Part shown: piece after piece, positions 47,777 through 57,138 of the stretch
Layout: every line of letters begins with the position of its first letter
Position numbering within the stretch: the first letter of the stretch is position 1
From: VRUE01 sp033856195
Lineage (GTDB): Bacteria; Actinomycetota; Thermoleophilia; Solirubrobacterales; 70-9
Direction of reading: 5' to 3'
Length of the DNA: 64,000 nt
Assembly (NCBI GenBank): GCA_033856195.1
Contig: JAWVFL010000090.1
Location: 1 to 64,000, forward strand
Made by a program: the position numbers and the translations under genes
Notes under the pieces: model-generated
The model's input: only the letters and a program-made list of their open reading frames with translations
What the model was told of the DNA's origin: nothing
The model's database searches: none

Positions 47777-48573
47777 CGCTTGTCGAGCTGGCCTTCGGCC
47801 ACGCTGGCAGCGGCCTTCTGACCCGCGTCGCCGCTGGCGACCTTGACCGAGATGCCCGGGCTGGCCAGGGCAAAGTGTGCGAGCGCCCGCTGGCGCACTG
47901 GGGCCACAGCGATCTCGACCTTGTTGCGCTCAATCGCCTTCAAGACTGCGTCCGCGACCTGCTGGGGGGAACCGGTGCCGAGGCCGGGGATCGGTTTGGC
48001 GCCGGAGTCTGCGTACATGCCCGCTTCGCGGATCGTTCCCGGGGAGACAATCGAGACACCGATCCCGTGGGGATCGAGGTCCGTCCGCAGGCCGAGGGCG
48101 AAGCCGCGCAGGCCGAACTTGGTGGCGTTGTAGATCGAAGAGAGCGGCGTCGCCGACTTGCCCGAGAGCGAGGCGATGAAGACCATGTGGCCCGATCCTT
48201 TCGCGAGCATCTCCGGCTCCAGCGCTCGGGCGAGAAAGATCGGCGCCTCCAGGTTGACCCGCAGGGTCCGGGCCAGCTGCTCCTGGCTCATCTCCGGCAG
48301 ACGCCCTGTTCCCGGGAGCCCGGCGTTGGCGACGAGGATGTCGACCGCCCCGGCCTCGGCGGCCAGTTTCTCCGCCGCACCCAGCTCGGAGAGGTCCGAA
48401 GGAACCGTGCGGTGCCCGTCGCCTGGCAACCCGGCGGCGAGCTCGTCCAGTGCCTCCTGCTTGCGGCCGCTGAGGACCAAACTCGCTCCGCGGGCGGCAA
48501 GCGCCTCGGCGGTGGCCCGGCCAAGCCCTCCCGTGGCCCCAGTCAGCAGCACTGTCTTCCCCGCAAGTTCCAT
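47773..48573 (-). CDS. Short-chain dehydrogenase/reductase
   Basis: 266 residues from ATG 48573 (MELAGKTVLLTGATGGLGRATAEALAARGASLVLSGR). Classical SDR: TGATGGLG cofactor loop, VANAG, the catalytic Ser of IASLSGKSATPLSS and YNATK (Tyr-x3-Lys). Followed by a proline/glycine-rich substrate region and an SVAEGQLDKR tail. Substrate unknown. Confidence 0.9.
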   Translation of the reverse strand: MELAGKTVLLTGATGGLGRATAEALAARGASLVLSGRKQEALDELAAGLPGDGHRTVPSDLSELGAAEKLAAEAGAVDILVANAGLPGTGRLPEMSQEQLARTLRVNLEAPIFLARALEPEMLAKGSGHMVFIASLSGKSATPLSSIYNATKFGLRGFALGLRTDLDPHGIGVSIVSPGTIREAGMYADSGAKPIPGLGTGSPQQVADAVLKAIERNKVEIAVAPVRQRALAHFALASPGISVKVASGDAGQKAAASVAEGQLDKR

Positions 48574-48704
48574 CGCAGCGCGCAAGCTAGCAGCGTTTGT
48601 GTCGAATGGATTCGAGCAGGCGAATACCCGCAGATTCCGGGAAGGCCAGAAAATGTTTGTGTTTCATGAGCAGACGGCCGGTCGATGCTCTACACTGCCG
48701 CCGT

Positions 48705-48850
48705 TCGAAATAACCGAAACGCCGAGTCCCGTGCGCCTCAAGCGCTACGGGAGCGGGGGAACCACGTTTTCGGGGCTAACTCGCCTGATTCAGGCGGGGG
48801 CGCAGGCTCCTTTCGCGCCAGCCCGACAGCTAACCCCGTAGGCCGACGAA
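48705..48850 (+). ncRNA. Cyclic di-AMP (ydaO/yuaA) riboswitch
   Basis: Conserved ydaO-type segments in order: AACGCCGAGTCCCG (48719), GGGAGCGGGGGAACCACG (48750-48766), a central GGGGCTAACTCGCCTG...CAGGCG hairpin, and CCAGCCCGACAGCTAACCCC then GTAGGCC (48818-48844). The final GACAGCTAACC..GTAGG block is the best-known mark of the class. It ends just before AAGGAGA (48849) and the TTG start of a cell-wall peptidase gene, the classic target; c-di-AMP binding normally turns such genes off. Motif recognised by eye. Confidence 0.9.
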
Positions 48851-48860
48851 GGAGATCGGT

Positions 48861-49415
48861 TTGCGCAACAACAGGCATAGATTCAAGCTAGGCATAGCCG
48901 TAGCAGCTGTGCTGGCGCTTTTGACATTTACCCCGGGCATCGCATCGGCAAACTGCGGTGGCGGTGGTCTTTCGCCCGCCGAAACCGATATCTGCACCCC
49001 GACCGCGAAAGCGCGACTCCTGGACAACGGGATGCTGATCCCGCCCAAGTCCGCGCCCGCACGCATCAAGGCCGTGATCACCGCGGCCAACAAAATCCGC
49101 ACCAAGCCATACATCTGGGGCGGCGGTCACGCTCGCTGGTGGGACGCGGGCTATGACTGCTCCGGCTCCGTCAGCTACGCGCTGCACGGCGGCAAATTCC
49201 TCGAAAGCCCACTGCCGTCAGGTCCGATGGAAGACTGGGGCCTTGAAGGCGAAGGCCGCTGGATCACCGTCTACGCCAACGCCGGGCATGCATACGCGGT
49301 GGTTGCCGGTATCCGCTGGGACACCTCCGGCGACTCCAGTGGCACCGGTCCCCGTTGGCACGAAGACCTCCGCGACAACGTCGGGTACGTCGCCCGCCAC
49401 CCCGCCGGCTTCTAG
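48861..49415 (+). CDS. Secreted NlpC/P60-like cell-wall peptidase
   Basis: 184 residues, TTG start 5 bp after AAGGAGA. Signal peptide ~1-30 (LGIAVAAVLALLTFTPGIASA). The catalytic domain shows GYDCSGSVSYALHGG (nucleophile Cys100) and AGHAYAVVAGIRWD (His143), the order of NlpC/P60 cysteine peptidases that cut peptidoglycan stem peptides; WGGGHARWWDAGYDC is the usual lead-in. No SH3 or LysM domain is visible. The c-di-AMP riboswitch upstream ties it to wall and osmotic homeostasis. Confidence 0.85.
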   Translation: MRNNRHRFKLGIAVAAVLALLTFTPGIASANCGGGGLSPAETDICTPTAKARLLDNGMLIPPKSAPARIKAVITAANKIRTKPYIWGGGHARWWDAGYDCSGSVSYALHGGKFLESPLPSGPMEDWGLEGEGRWITVYANAGHAYAVVAGIRWDTSGDSSGTGPRWHEDLRDNVGYVARHPAGF

Positions 49416-49460
49416 CAGCTAAAAAACGAGCGCGGACCCGGTTGTTCGGTCCAACCGCTC

Positions 49461-49538
49461 CTCGGGTGGGTGGCACGAGGGGAGGGGTCGAGGACGTACA
49501 CCTCGCCCGCAGGCCCCTCCCCTCGTGACAGGACCCGC
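49461..49538 (-). repeat. GCGGGTCCTGTC stem-loop element, copy 2
   Basis: Minus-strand orientation: head at 49527-49538, 14-bp perfect arms 49474-49487/49514-49527, tail CCACCC at 49468-49473. An outer CCGGTTGTTCGG/CCGGACAACCGG pairing (49439/49556) extends the stem. It lies downstream of the NlpC-like gene and may stop its transcript. Confidence 0.8.
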
Positions 49539-49615
49539 CCGCCGACTACGCCTGTCCGGACAACCGGCCCGGCCGGCTTTGTCCTTGACCTCCTGAACTA
49601 CTCGGATAACGTCTC

Positions 49616-49632
49616 GGTGTAGCTGCTACACC
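49616..49632. promoter_or_regulatory. Palindrome at the start of the ABC operon
   Basis: GGTGTAGCTGCTACACC, two perfect 8-base halves around T, just where the first conserved codons of the transporter ATPase should begin. Operator or translation-control hairpin is inference. Confidence 0.4.
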
Positions 49633-49642
49633 CGACATCCGC

Positions 49643-50646
<1,004 letters not shown>

Positions 50647-50650
<4 letters not shown>

Positions 50651-51837
50651 GAACACAGCATGCAAACTCCGCGCGAGCGGCATGGTTGATCGTTGGGGGG
50701 CTGCTGGCAGTGATGTTCGTGTTTGCCGGCTGTGGCTCCAGCAGCAACGACAGCTCATCCGGCAACGAGCTGCAGAGGCTCGGCAAGGGTGAGGGCGAAG
50801 TCAACCTGATCTCTTGGGGCGGCTACGTCGAACCGGCCTGGTCGAAGCCCTTCGAACAGAAGACCGGCTGCAAGGTCAACAACAAGGTCGCCGGCACCTC
50901 CGACGAAATGGTCTCGCTGATGCGCACGGGCCAGTACGACGGCGTCTCAGCATCGGGAAATGCGACCGCCAGGCTCGTCGACGGCGGTGACGTCGACCCG
51001 GTAAACGTCGATCTCGTCCCCAATTACAAGACGATCTTCGCCGACCTGAAGAACCAGCCCTACAACACCTTCGACGGCACTCCCTATGGCATCCCCCACG
51101 GTCGCGGGGCAAACCTGTTGATGTGGAACTCGGAAGTGGTGAAACCTGCCCCTACCTCCTGGAACGTGATGCTCGATCCGAAAAAGGCCGCCAAATACAA
51201 GGGCAAGATCAGCGCCTACGACGACCCGATCTATATCGCCGACGCGGCCGTCTACCTCAAGGCCCATCAGCCCGATCTGGGAATCGAAAACCCGTACGAG
51301 CTGAACGAAGAACAGTTCGAAGCGGCGGTCAACCTGTTGAAAGAACAGCAACCCAACGTAGGCGAATACTGGTCCGACCTGACCAAGCAGATCGCCGGCT
51401 TCGCCAACGGCGACAACGAGGTCGGGACCACCTGGCAGTATCAGTACTTCGCGCTCAAGGAAGAAGGCAAGCCGGTGGCAGCGAGCCCGGCGAGCCAGGG
51501 CTTCCTGCCCTCCGAGGGCGCGACGGGCTGGTCGGACACCTGGATGATCAGCAATCAGGCGAAACATCCCAACTGCATGTACATGTGGATGGACTGGATC
51601 GTCGAACCGAAAGTCAACGCCGAAGTGGCTGAAGTCTTCGGTGAGGCGCCGGCGCAGAGCCTCGCCTGCGACCAAACCGCGGACGTGGAATTCTGCACCA
51701 AGTACCACGCCGACAACCCGGGGTTCTGGAAGCGCGTCTACTACTGGGAAACGCCTGTGGCGGATTGTGGCAACGGGTCGAGCGACTGCAAGGACTACAA
51801 CGACTGGGTCCAAGCCTGGACCTCGATCAAGGGTTGA
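50647..51837 (+). CDS. potD: Polyamine-type ABC transporter substrate-binding lipoprotein
   Basis: 396 residues from GTG 50647, which overlaps the ATPase stop (GTGA) and follows GAGGAGGAACC. Lipoprotein signal with lipobox VFAGC (Cys29). The mature part starts EVNLISWGGYVEPAWSKPFEQKTGCKVNNK, the PotD/PotF (extracellular solute-binding family 1) pattern, with YGIPHGRGANLLMWNSEVV and PTSWNVMLDP typical of spermidine/putrescine receptors. Late Cys residues (C...DFC, DCGNGSSDC) may form disulfides. Ligand likely a polyamine or related amine; not certain. Confidence 0.88.
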
Positions 51838-51854
51838 GCAGGCGCATCTGATCG

Positions 51855-52742
51855 ATGGCAGCTGAAGCGGTCGCCAGGAGGAGGTCGGCGGGTCACAGGC
51901 TCGCCGGCCTTTTCCACGGCCGCCCCCGCCTGCAGATCGGGGCGTTGCTGGCGGGTCCCGTCGGCTGGCTCGTCATCGGTTACCTCGGTTCGCTGGCGGT
52001 CCTGCTGATCGCTGCCTTTTGGACCGTCGACCCGCTCAGCGGCGAGCTGGTTCGCGGCCTCAGCTTCGAAAACTTCGAAACGCTGTTCGACGAACCGGTC
52101 TACAGCGACATCGTCGGGCGGACGGTTCTGATCGCCGCGCTCGTTACCTTGACCGACGCGGTTCTCGCCTTTCCGATCGCCTTCTACATGGCCAAGGTGG
52201 CGAGCCGCCGCGGCAAGGCGATTCTCGTCGTCGCCGTGCTGGTCCCACTCTGGTCGAGCTACCTGGTCAAGGTGCTCTCCTGGCGCACGATGCTCTCCAG
52301 CGGCGGCATCATCAACTGGGCGCTGGACCCGTTGGGGCTGAGCGGCCCCGGATTCGGCAACACCGCCGTCTGGTTGGTGATGAGCTACCTCTGGCTGCCC
52401 TACATGATCCTGCCGATCTACGCCGGGCTGGAGCGGATCCCCAACTCGCTGATCAGCGCCTCGGAGGACCTCGGCGCCTCGCCCTTCACAACCTTCCGCC
52501 GGGTGATCTTGCCCCTCGCTTTCCCCGCTGTCGTCGCCGGCTCGATCTTCACCTTCGCCCTGACGCTCGGCGACTACATCACTCCCAAGCTCGTCTCCAA
52601 CAACCAGTTCATCGGCAACGTGATCTTCAACAACATCTCCAACAACCTGCCACTGGCTTCGGCGCTGGCGCTGGTCCCGATCGTGGTCATGGTCGGCTAC
52701 CTGCTGGTCGCTCGCAAGCTTGGGGCCTTCGAGCACATCTAG
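51855..52742 (+). CDS. potB: Polyamine-type ABC transporter permease 1
   Basis: 295 residues, six helices, starting 17 bp after the binding-protein stop. The EAA-loop ASEDLGASPFTTFRRVILPLAFPAVVAGSIFTF matches the PotB/PotH family's contact with the ATPase. An N-terminal Arg-rich stretch precedes the first helix. Pairs with the next permease. Confidence 0.9.
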   Translation: MAAEAVARRRSAGHRLAGLFHGRPRLQIGALLAGPVGWLVIGYLGSLAVLLIAAFWTVDPLSGELVRGLSFENFETLFDEPVYSDIVGRTVLIAALVTLTDAVLAFPIAFYMAKVASRRGKAILVVAVLVPLWSSYLVKVLSWRTMLSSGGIINWALDPLGLSGPGFGNTAVWLVMSYLWLPYMILPIYAGLERIPNSLISASEDLGASPFTTFRRVILPLAFPAVVAGSIFTFALTLGDYITPKLVSNNQFIGNVIFNNISNNLPLASALALVPIVVMVGYLLVARKLGAFEHI

Positions 52743-52751
52743 GCAAGGGCG

Positions 52752-53612
52752 ATGCGACTTTCGAAGAGATCCAACCTAATGCTCCGCATCGCGGTGGGCG
52801 TGGGCCTCGCCTTCATCTACATCCCCCTGATCGTGCTGGCGATCTACGCGTTCAACTCGAGCAACATCCTCGAATGGCCGCCACCGGGTCTCACCCTCGA
52901 CTGGTTCCCGAAGGCGATCGACGAAGAATTCGCCCGCGAAGCGTTCGTCACCTCGCTGAAGGCCGGCGTCGCCGCCACGGCGATCGCCCTCGTGCTCGGC
53001 ACCTTGGCCTCACTCGCGGTGGCGCGCTACCGCTTCTTCGGTCGCGAGACGATCTCCTTTCTGGTGATCCTGCCGATCGCGCTGCCTGGCATCGTCACCG
53101 GCGTCGCCCTCAGCAACACCTTCACTCAGGTGCTCGGCATCGACCTCGGCCTCTTCACGGTGATCGTCGGCCACGCCACCTTCTGCATCGTCGTCGTCTA
53201 CAACAACGTCGTCGCCCGCCTGCGCCGGGTGTCGACCTCCTTCGAGGAGGCCTCAGCCGACCTCGGCGCTCACACCTGGCAGACCTTCCGCTTCGTCACC
53301 CTGCCGAGCCTCAAGACGGCTCTCGGGGCCGGTGCCCTGCTCGCCTTCGGCCTCTCCTTCGACGAGATCATCGTCACCACGTTCACGATCGGGGCCGGCG
53401 AAGAAACGCTGCCGATCTGGATCTTCCGCAACCTCTTCCGACCCAACCAGCTGCCGATCGTCAACGCCGTCGCGGTGATCGTCGTCCTGATCTCGATCAT
53501 CCCCGTCTACCTCGCCCACCGCCTCACCCGCGAGGAGGGCGGCCCGGTGGCGGGACGTGGCGGCCGAATCGAGGGTGGCGGGATCGAGACCGAGGCGACC
53601 GCGGTCCCCTGA
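52752..53612 (+). CDS. potC: Polyamine-type ABC transporter permease 2
   Basis: 286 residues, six helices. EAA-loop EEASADLGAHTWQTFRFVTLPSLKTALGAGALLAF and SFDEIIVTTFTIGAGEETLPIWIF are typical of PotC/PotI. Hydrophilic Gly/Arg/Glu tail. Last gene of the operon; its TGA lies in the left arm of an inverted repeat whose right arm holds the stop of the convergent TetR gene. Confidence 0.9.
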   Translation: MRLSKRSNLMLRIAVGVGLAFIYIPLIVLAIYAFNSSNILEWPPPGLTLDWFPKAIDEEFAREAFVTSLKAGVAATAIALVLGTLASLAVARYRFFGRETISFLVILPIALPGIVTGVALSNTFTQVLGIDLGLFTVIVGHATFCIVVVYNNVVARLRRVSTSFEEASADLGAHTWQTFRFVTLPSLKTALGAGALLAFGLSFDEIIVTTFTIGAGEETLPIWIFRNLFRPNQLPIVNAVAVIVVLISIIPVYLAHRLTREEGGPVAGRGGRIEGGGIETEATAVP

Positions 53613-53709
53613 GGTTGCCTGACCAGCGCATTCCAGCGTCCTCGGTCGCTCACGCGCAGAGCACGTTTCGCTCTCTGCGTCCTCGGCCTGCTTGGTCAGG
53701 CAACCTCAG
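53609..53709. repeat. 17-bp inverted repeat carrying the stops of two convergent genes
   Basis: Arms 53609-53625 and 53693-53709 (CTGAGGTTGCCTGACCA and complement). The TGA of potC (53610-53612) and of the TetR gene (53706-53708) lie at mirror positions. The loop holds two GCGTCCTCGG copies (53636, 53677). Confidence 0.85.
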
Positions 53710-54413
53710 ACCTGGGAGCTGCCGTCGCGAGCCAGGCGCTCTGCTTCCTCGATGCCGAGGTAGGGCGCCAGGATCAGCTCGACCAGGTCGGGGAGCAGCT
53801 TCTCCAGCTGATCGGTGCGGCCGGCGCTGATCTCACGGACGATCAGCGAGACGATGCCGCCGACGAGGGTTTCCTCCGTGGCCTCAGGCAAGGGACGCTC
53901 GCCGCTGTGCTCCGGGCGCCCCGCCTTGAGGATCGCGACGAAGTCCTGCATCGTCGCTCGGTAGCGGGCCGCGATCTCGCCGCCCGCGGCGACCGGCTCG
54001 ACCATGCAGAGCCGCGCCAGCTCGGGCTCGGCGGCGAGGAAGCGCAGCATCGTCGCCAGCGCCGCACGCACCTGCTGCGGCCACTCGGAGAAGGACTCCG
54101 CCGCGGCGCGCATCGAGGCGCGGATGTGGTCGGCGACCATGTCGTAAGCGGCGAGGAAGCAGGCTTCCTTGTCGGCGAAGTGCTCGTAGAAGGTGCGGCG
54201 CGAGACCGAGGCGGATTTGGTTATGTGGGCAACGGTGGTCGCGTTGTAGCCGCGCTCGGCGACGGTGTCGACCAGCGCCGTGATGATCCGCTCGCGTTGG
54301 TTTTGCTCGATGAACTCGCGCGGCAAACCGTGCCGCCCGGCCGGCAGGCGCGGCGAGGCGCCCACGGGCGCGGAGTCCTTCGCCTTGCCCTTTTGCGCCG
54401 CCCCCTTTGCCAC
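53706..54413 (-). CDS. TetR-family regulator 1
   Basis: 235 residues. After a basic Lys/Ala-rich tail (MAKGAAQKGKAKD...), the HTH is RERIITALVDTVAERGYNATTVAHITKSASVSRRTFYEHFADKEACFLAAYDM, a textbook TetR_N domain; the rest is an all-alpha ligand domain. Closely similar in HTH to the regulators at 55100 and, less so, 55937. Convergent with the polyamine-type ABC operon. Confidence 0.9.
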   Translation of the reverse strand: MAKGAAQKGKAKDSAPVGASPRLPAGRHGLPREFIEQNQRERIITALVDTVAERGYNATTVAHITKSASVSRRTFYEHFADKEACFLAAYDMVADHIRASMRAAAESFSEWPQQVRAALATMLRFLAAEPELARLCMVEPVAAGGEIAARYRATMQDFVAILKAGRPEHSGERPLPEATEETLVGGIVSLIVREISAGRTDQLEKLLPDLVELILAPYLGIEEAERLARDGSSQV

Positions 54414-54429
54414 GGTCCGACCATACTCG

Positions 54430-55065
54430 CTAGCGCAGCGTTTGGACCAGCAGCTCGTCCTCGGCGGCGCGGGAGCCGAGGTAGGGCATCACCGCCATGT
54501 AGACCAGCTCGGGCAGGAAATCGTCGCCGCGCTCGATGCAGCCGTTCTCGATCTTGCCCAACACGGTGCCGTAGATCGCTCCGGCGACGATTTCGGCGGT
54601 GCAGCGGGACACCGACTCGGGCTTCTCGAGCTCCTCACGGCCGCCGTCGAGGACGTCGGCGAGCCGCTGCAGGATCCGATCTCGCCGCGACTGGGCCCCG
54701 TTGCCGGCGCCGTTGACCTCGACGACGAGAAAGCGGGCGCGGGCGGGGTCCTCGGCGAAAAATCGCATCGCGGCCCAACCGGCCGCCCAGACGCGGTCGT
54801 GCCACGAGGACGGACCGGCGAAGGCGGCTTCGACGCGGTCACAGAACTCGGCCGCGACCTCGTCGTGGAGGCTGAGGAAGCAGTCTTCCTTGCCGGCGAA
54901 GCAGCGATCGAAGTGCGAACGCCGCGTCCGCGCCTGCTCGCAGACCATCTCGATGCTGGTCTGCGCGTAGCCGCGGCTGCCGACCAGGGCGACCATCGCG
55001 GCGGCGATCCGGGCCCTGGCGGGATCGGCCAGTCCACGGGGCGACCCTCCGTTGCCGCTGTTCAC
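54430..55065 (-). CDS. TetR-family regulator 2
   Basis: 211 residues from GTG 55065; the longer open frame overlaps the next gene. HTH: ARIAAAMVALVGSRGYAQTSIEMVCEQARTRRSHFDRCFAGKEDCFLSLHDEV. The recognition-helix region (RRSHFDRCFAGKEDCF) differs from its neighbours. Ligand domain unassigned. Starts 34 bp after the stop of TetR 3, so likely co-transcribed with it. Confidence 0.85.
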   Translation of the reverse strand: MNSGNGGSPRGLADPARARIAAAMVALVGSRGYAQTSIEMVCEQARTRRSHFDRCFAGKEDCFLSLHDEVAAEFCDRVEAAFAGPSSWHDRVWAAGWAAMRFFAEDPARARFLVVEVNGAGNGAQSRRDRILQRLADVLDGGREELEKPESVSRCTAEIVAGAIYGTVLGKIENGCIERGDDFLPELVYMAVMPYLGSRAAEDELLVQTLR

Positions 55066-55099
55066 ATCGGCCTGGCCCCTCCCCCTGCGCTCGCTCCGT

Positions 55100-55789
55100 T
55101 CAAGCTGCGGCGGCGCGCGCTTGCGCCGCATCCGCCGCGCGACCCGCCTCCACCTCGCCGACATACGGCGTCAGCGTGACCTGCAGCATCTCGGGCAGCA
55201 GGCCCTTGATCTCGTCCTCCAGACCGGCGATCAAGCGCTGGTGGACCAGCCAGACCAGGCCGCCCACGATCGCCACCTCGAGCCCGTCGGGCAGCCGGCC
55301 CGCTCGCGGGTTGTGGATGCGCCCCTCGCGCAGCTTCGGCGCGATCCGCTCCAGCATCCCCTGGTAGCGCACCAGCGCCTCGCCGCCGGCTGCCTGGGCC
55401 TCGACTATGCACAGCCGCGCCCGCGACGGCTCGTTGACGACCATCTCGAGCACGATCTCCAGGCCGGCGGAGATCTGCTCGGCCCAGGGTTGCTCGGCAT
55501 CGAGCAGCTCGTCGAAGACCTCGGCCGCGGCTTCCATCGTCTCGTCGAAAGCGGCAAGGAAGCACTCCTCCTTGCTGGAAAACTGCTCGTAGAAGGTCGA
55601 GAGGGCGACGCGGGCCGTTTTGGCAATCAGCTCGATCGTGGTTTTCTGGTAGCCACGCTCGGCGACCAGCTCCGCGGTCGCCAGCAGCATGCGCTCGCGC
55701 TGGTTCTGAGTGACGAAGTCGCGCGGAATCAGGTGTCGCCCCGGGGGCATCTTGGCGAGCCTTTCGGAGAGCGATCGCGAATCCGCCAT
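55100..55789 (-). CDS. TetR-family regulator 3
   Basis: 229 residues from Met 55789. RHLIPRDFVTQNQRERMLLATAELVAERGYQKTTIELIAKTARVALSTFYEQFSSKEECFLAAFDETM gives the TetR HTH with the PREF/F-x-x-QNQRER lead-in shared with TetR 1, suggesting duplication. An ACATCTGATGT palindrome lies at 55811-55821 before the start and may be its own operator. Divergent from TetR 4. Confidence 0.88.
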   Translation of the reverse strand: MADSRSLSERLAKMPPGRHLIPRDFVTQNQRERMLLATAELVAERGYQKTTIELIAKTARVALSTFYEQFSSKEECFLAAFDETMEAAAEVFDELLDAEQPWAEQISAGLEIVLEMVVNEPSRARLCIVEAQAAGGEALVRYQGMLERIAPKLREGRIHNPRAGRLPDGLEVAIVGGLVWLVHQRLIAGLEDEIKGLLPEMLQVTLTPYVGEVEAGRAADAAQARAAAA

Positions 55790-55810
55790 GCCGCCAAGGT
55801 ACCAAAACAT

Positions 55811-55821
55811 ACATCTGATGT
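55811..55821. promoter_or_regulatory. Small palindrome upstream of TetR 3
   Basis: ACATCTGATGT within an AT-rich stretch (55803-55935) that separates two divergent TetR genes and must hold both promoters. Candidate operator; inference only. Confidence 0.35.
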
Positions 55822-55936
55822 CTACTTCCTTGCTTTACAGAAAACATTGCGTTCTGGTGCTTTCTGGTGCATTGGCTGTTTTTGAAAGCTGCTATACCTA
55901 GACAGAAGGTCATTGTTTGCAAAACTGGTAGGACCG

Positions 55937-56647
55937 ATGTCGGAAACCCCTGGCGCGCCCGCCAAACACGAGGAGATCGCCCCGGTAATTCCCTTTCCGG
56001 GACTGCGCTCGCGGGCTCCCCGGGAGCGACTGCTGGAGGCGATCCTGCTGGTCAGCGGCGAGCTTGGCTACGAGCAGGTCGCGGTCAAACACGTAATCGA
56101 GCGAGCCCGGGCGAGCCGGGCCACCTTCTACAAGCACTTCGAAGACCGGGAGGACTGCTTCGCCCTGGCCTACCGGGATGCCAGCGAGTGGCTCTACCAG
56201 CGCTTGATCGGGGCGGCCAGACGCCAACCGACCTGGCGCGAGGGGCTGCGCGCGGGGATGGCCGAGCTGCTCGAGTTCTGCGCCAACCAGCCAGCGATCG
56301 CGAAGGCGATCTTCGTCGAGGTCCATGCTGCGGGCGAGCGTGCGCTCGCCCAGCGGCGTGATTTGATGGAGCGCCTCTCCCGCGCACTTGACAGCGCGCG
56401 CCGCGAGATTCCCTCTCGCCAAGCTCCACCTCCAGTGACGTCGACCTTCATGGTAGGGGCTATCGACACTCTCGTGTGCGCGAAGCTGATGGACGGGCAG
56501 GCCGCCCAAGCCCCCGAGATGCTCCCCGGCCTCCTTTACTTCGTCGTCATGCAGTACTTCGGCGAGGACGCCGCCTGGGAAGAGATGACCGCCGCCTCGG
56601 TGGCAACCTGGCACTCCCGGCGCGATGCCGCGTCTCAGCTTCCCTGA
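55937..56647 (+). CDS. TetR-family regulator 4
   Basis: 236 residues from ATG 55937 (preceded by TAGGACC). HTH: RERLLEAILLVSGELGYEQVAVKHVIERARASRATFYKHFEDREDCFALAYRD. All-alpha C-terminal domain. Divergent from TetR 3; followed by the ~490-bp repeat-filled gap before the carboxylase gene. Confidence 0.9.
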   Translation: MSETPGAPAKHEEIAPVIPFPGLRSRAPRERLLEAILLVSGELGYEQVAVKHVIERARASRATFYKHFEDREDCFALAYRDASEWLYQRLIGAARRQPTWREGLRAGMAELLEFCANQPAIAKAIFVEVHAAGERALAQRRDLMERLSRALDSARREIPSRQAPPPVTSTFMVGAIDTLVCAKLMDGQAAQAPEMLPGLLYFVVMQYFGEDAAWEEMTAASVATWHSRRDAASQLP

Positions 56648-56670
56648 TCGACAGAGAGAGGGATAGGCGC

Positions 56671-56812
56671 GCGGGTCCTGTCGTCGGGAGGGGGTGGCCT
56701 CGCCGGCCCTACGCGCTGCTCCGGGCGCCGGGACCAAGCAAAGCTCGATTTTCAGCCTTGCCCTCCACAGCCTTCGGGTCCGGCGAGGCCACCCCCTCCC
56801 GACACCACCCGC
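56671..56812 (+). repeat. GCGGGTCCTGTC stem-loop element, copy 3
   Basis: Head 56671-56682; 24-bp perfect arms 56683-56706/56780-56803 (GTCGGGAGGGGGTGGCCTCG...); tail CCACCCGC 56805-56812. The loop contains GCGCTGCTCCGGGCG and AGCCTTGCCCTCCACAGCC, both shared with copy 4. Confidence 0.88.
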
Positions 56813-56827
56813 GCGAGAAACGCCCCC

Positions 56828-56853
56828 GCTTGAACTTCCAAAGCTTCAAGCGG
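56828..56853. repeat. Small palindrome in the 56648-57138 gap
   Basis: CGCTTGAA...TTCAAGCG: 8-base arms with further pairing near the centre. It lies between the two inverted stem-loop elements. Apart from these elements the gap shows no gene. Confidence 0.45.
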
Positions 56854-56983
56854 AGCGAGCCAGGTGGCGAGCCCCTACCGCTCGGGAGCAGCGGTCAACC
56901 CGTCCGCCTGGGCAATCGAGCTTGTGAGGGTTCAAGCTCCTCGGGGCTTCGGCTAAATCCGTCTGCCGGATGCCCTCCTCCGG

Positions 56984-57121
56984 GGGTGGTGTCGGGGTGG
57001 GGTGATCCGCGCCGGGCGGAGGCTGTGGAGGGCAAGGCTTCGGCCCTAGAAGCGCTGTAGCCCTTCGCCCGGAACAGCGCGAAGCCCAAGCGGGGCGCCC
57101 CACCCCGGCGACAGGACCCGC
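56984..57121 (-). repeat. GCGGGTCCTGTC stem-loop element, copy 4 (inverted to copy 3)
   Basis: Minus-strand orientation: head 57110-57121, 10-bp perfect arms 56993-57002/57098-57107, tail CCACCC 56984-56989. The loop shares GCGCTGTTCCGGGCG and GCCTTGCCCTCCACAGCC (57021-57039 region) with copy 3. Copies 3 and 4 are arranged tail to tail between convergent genes. Confidence 0.85.
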
Positions 57122-57138
57122 GGCCGAGCGCTTTCGTC

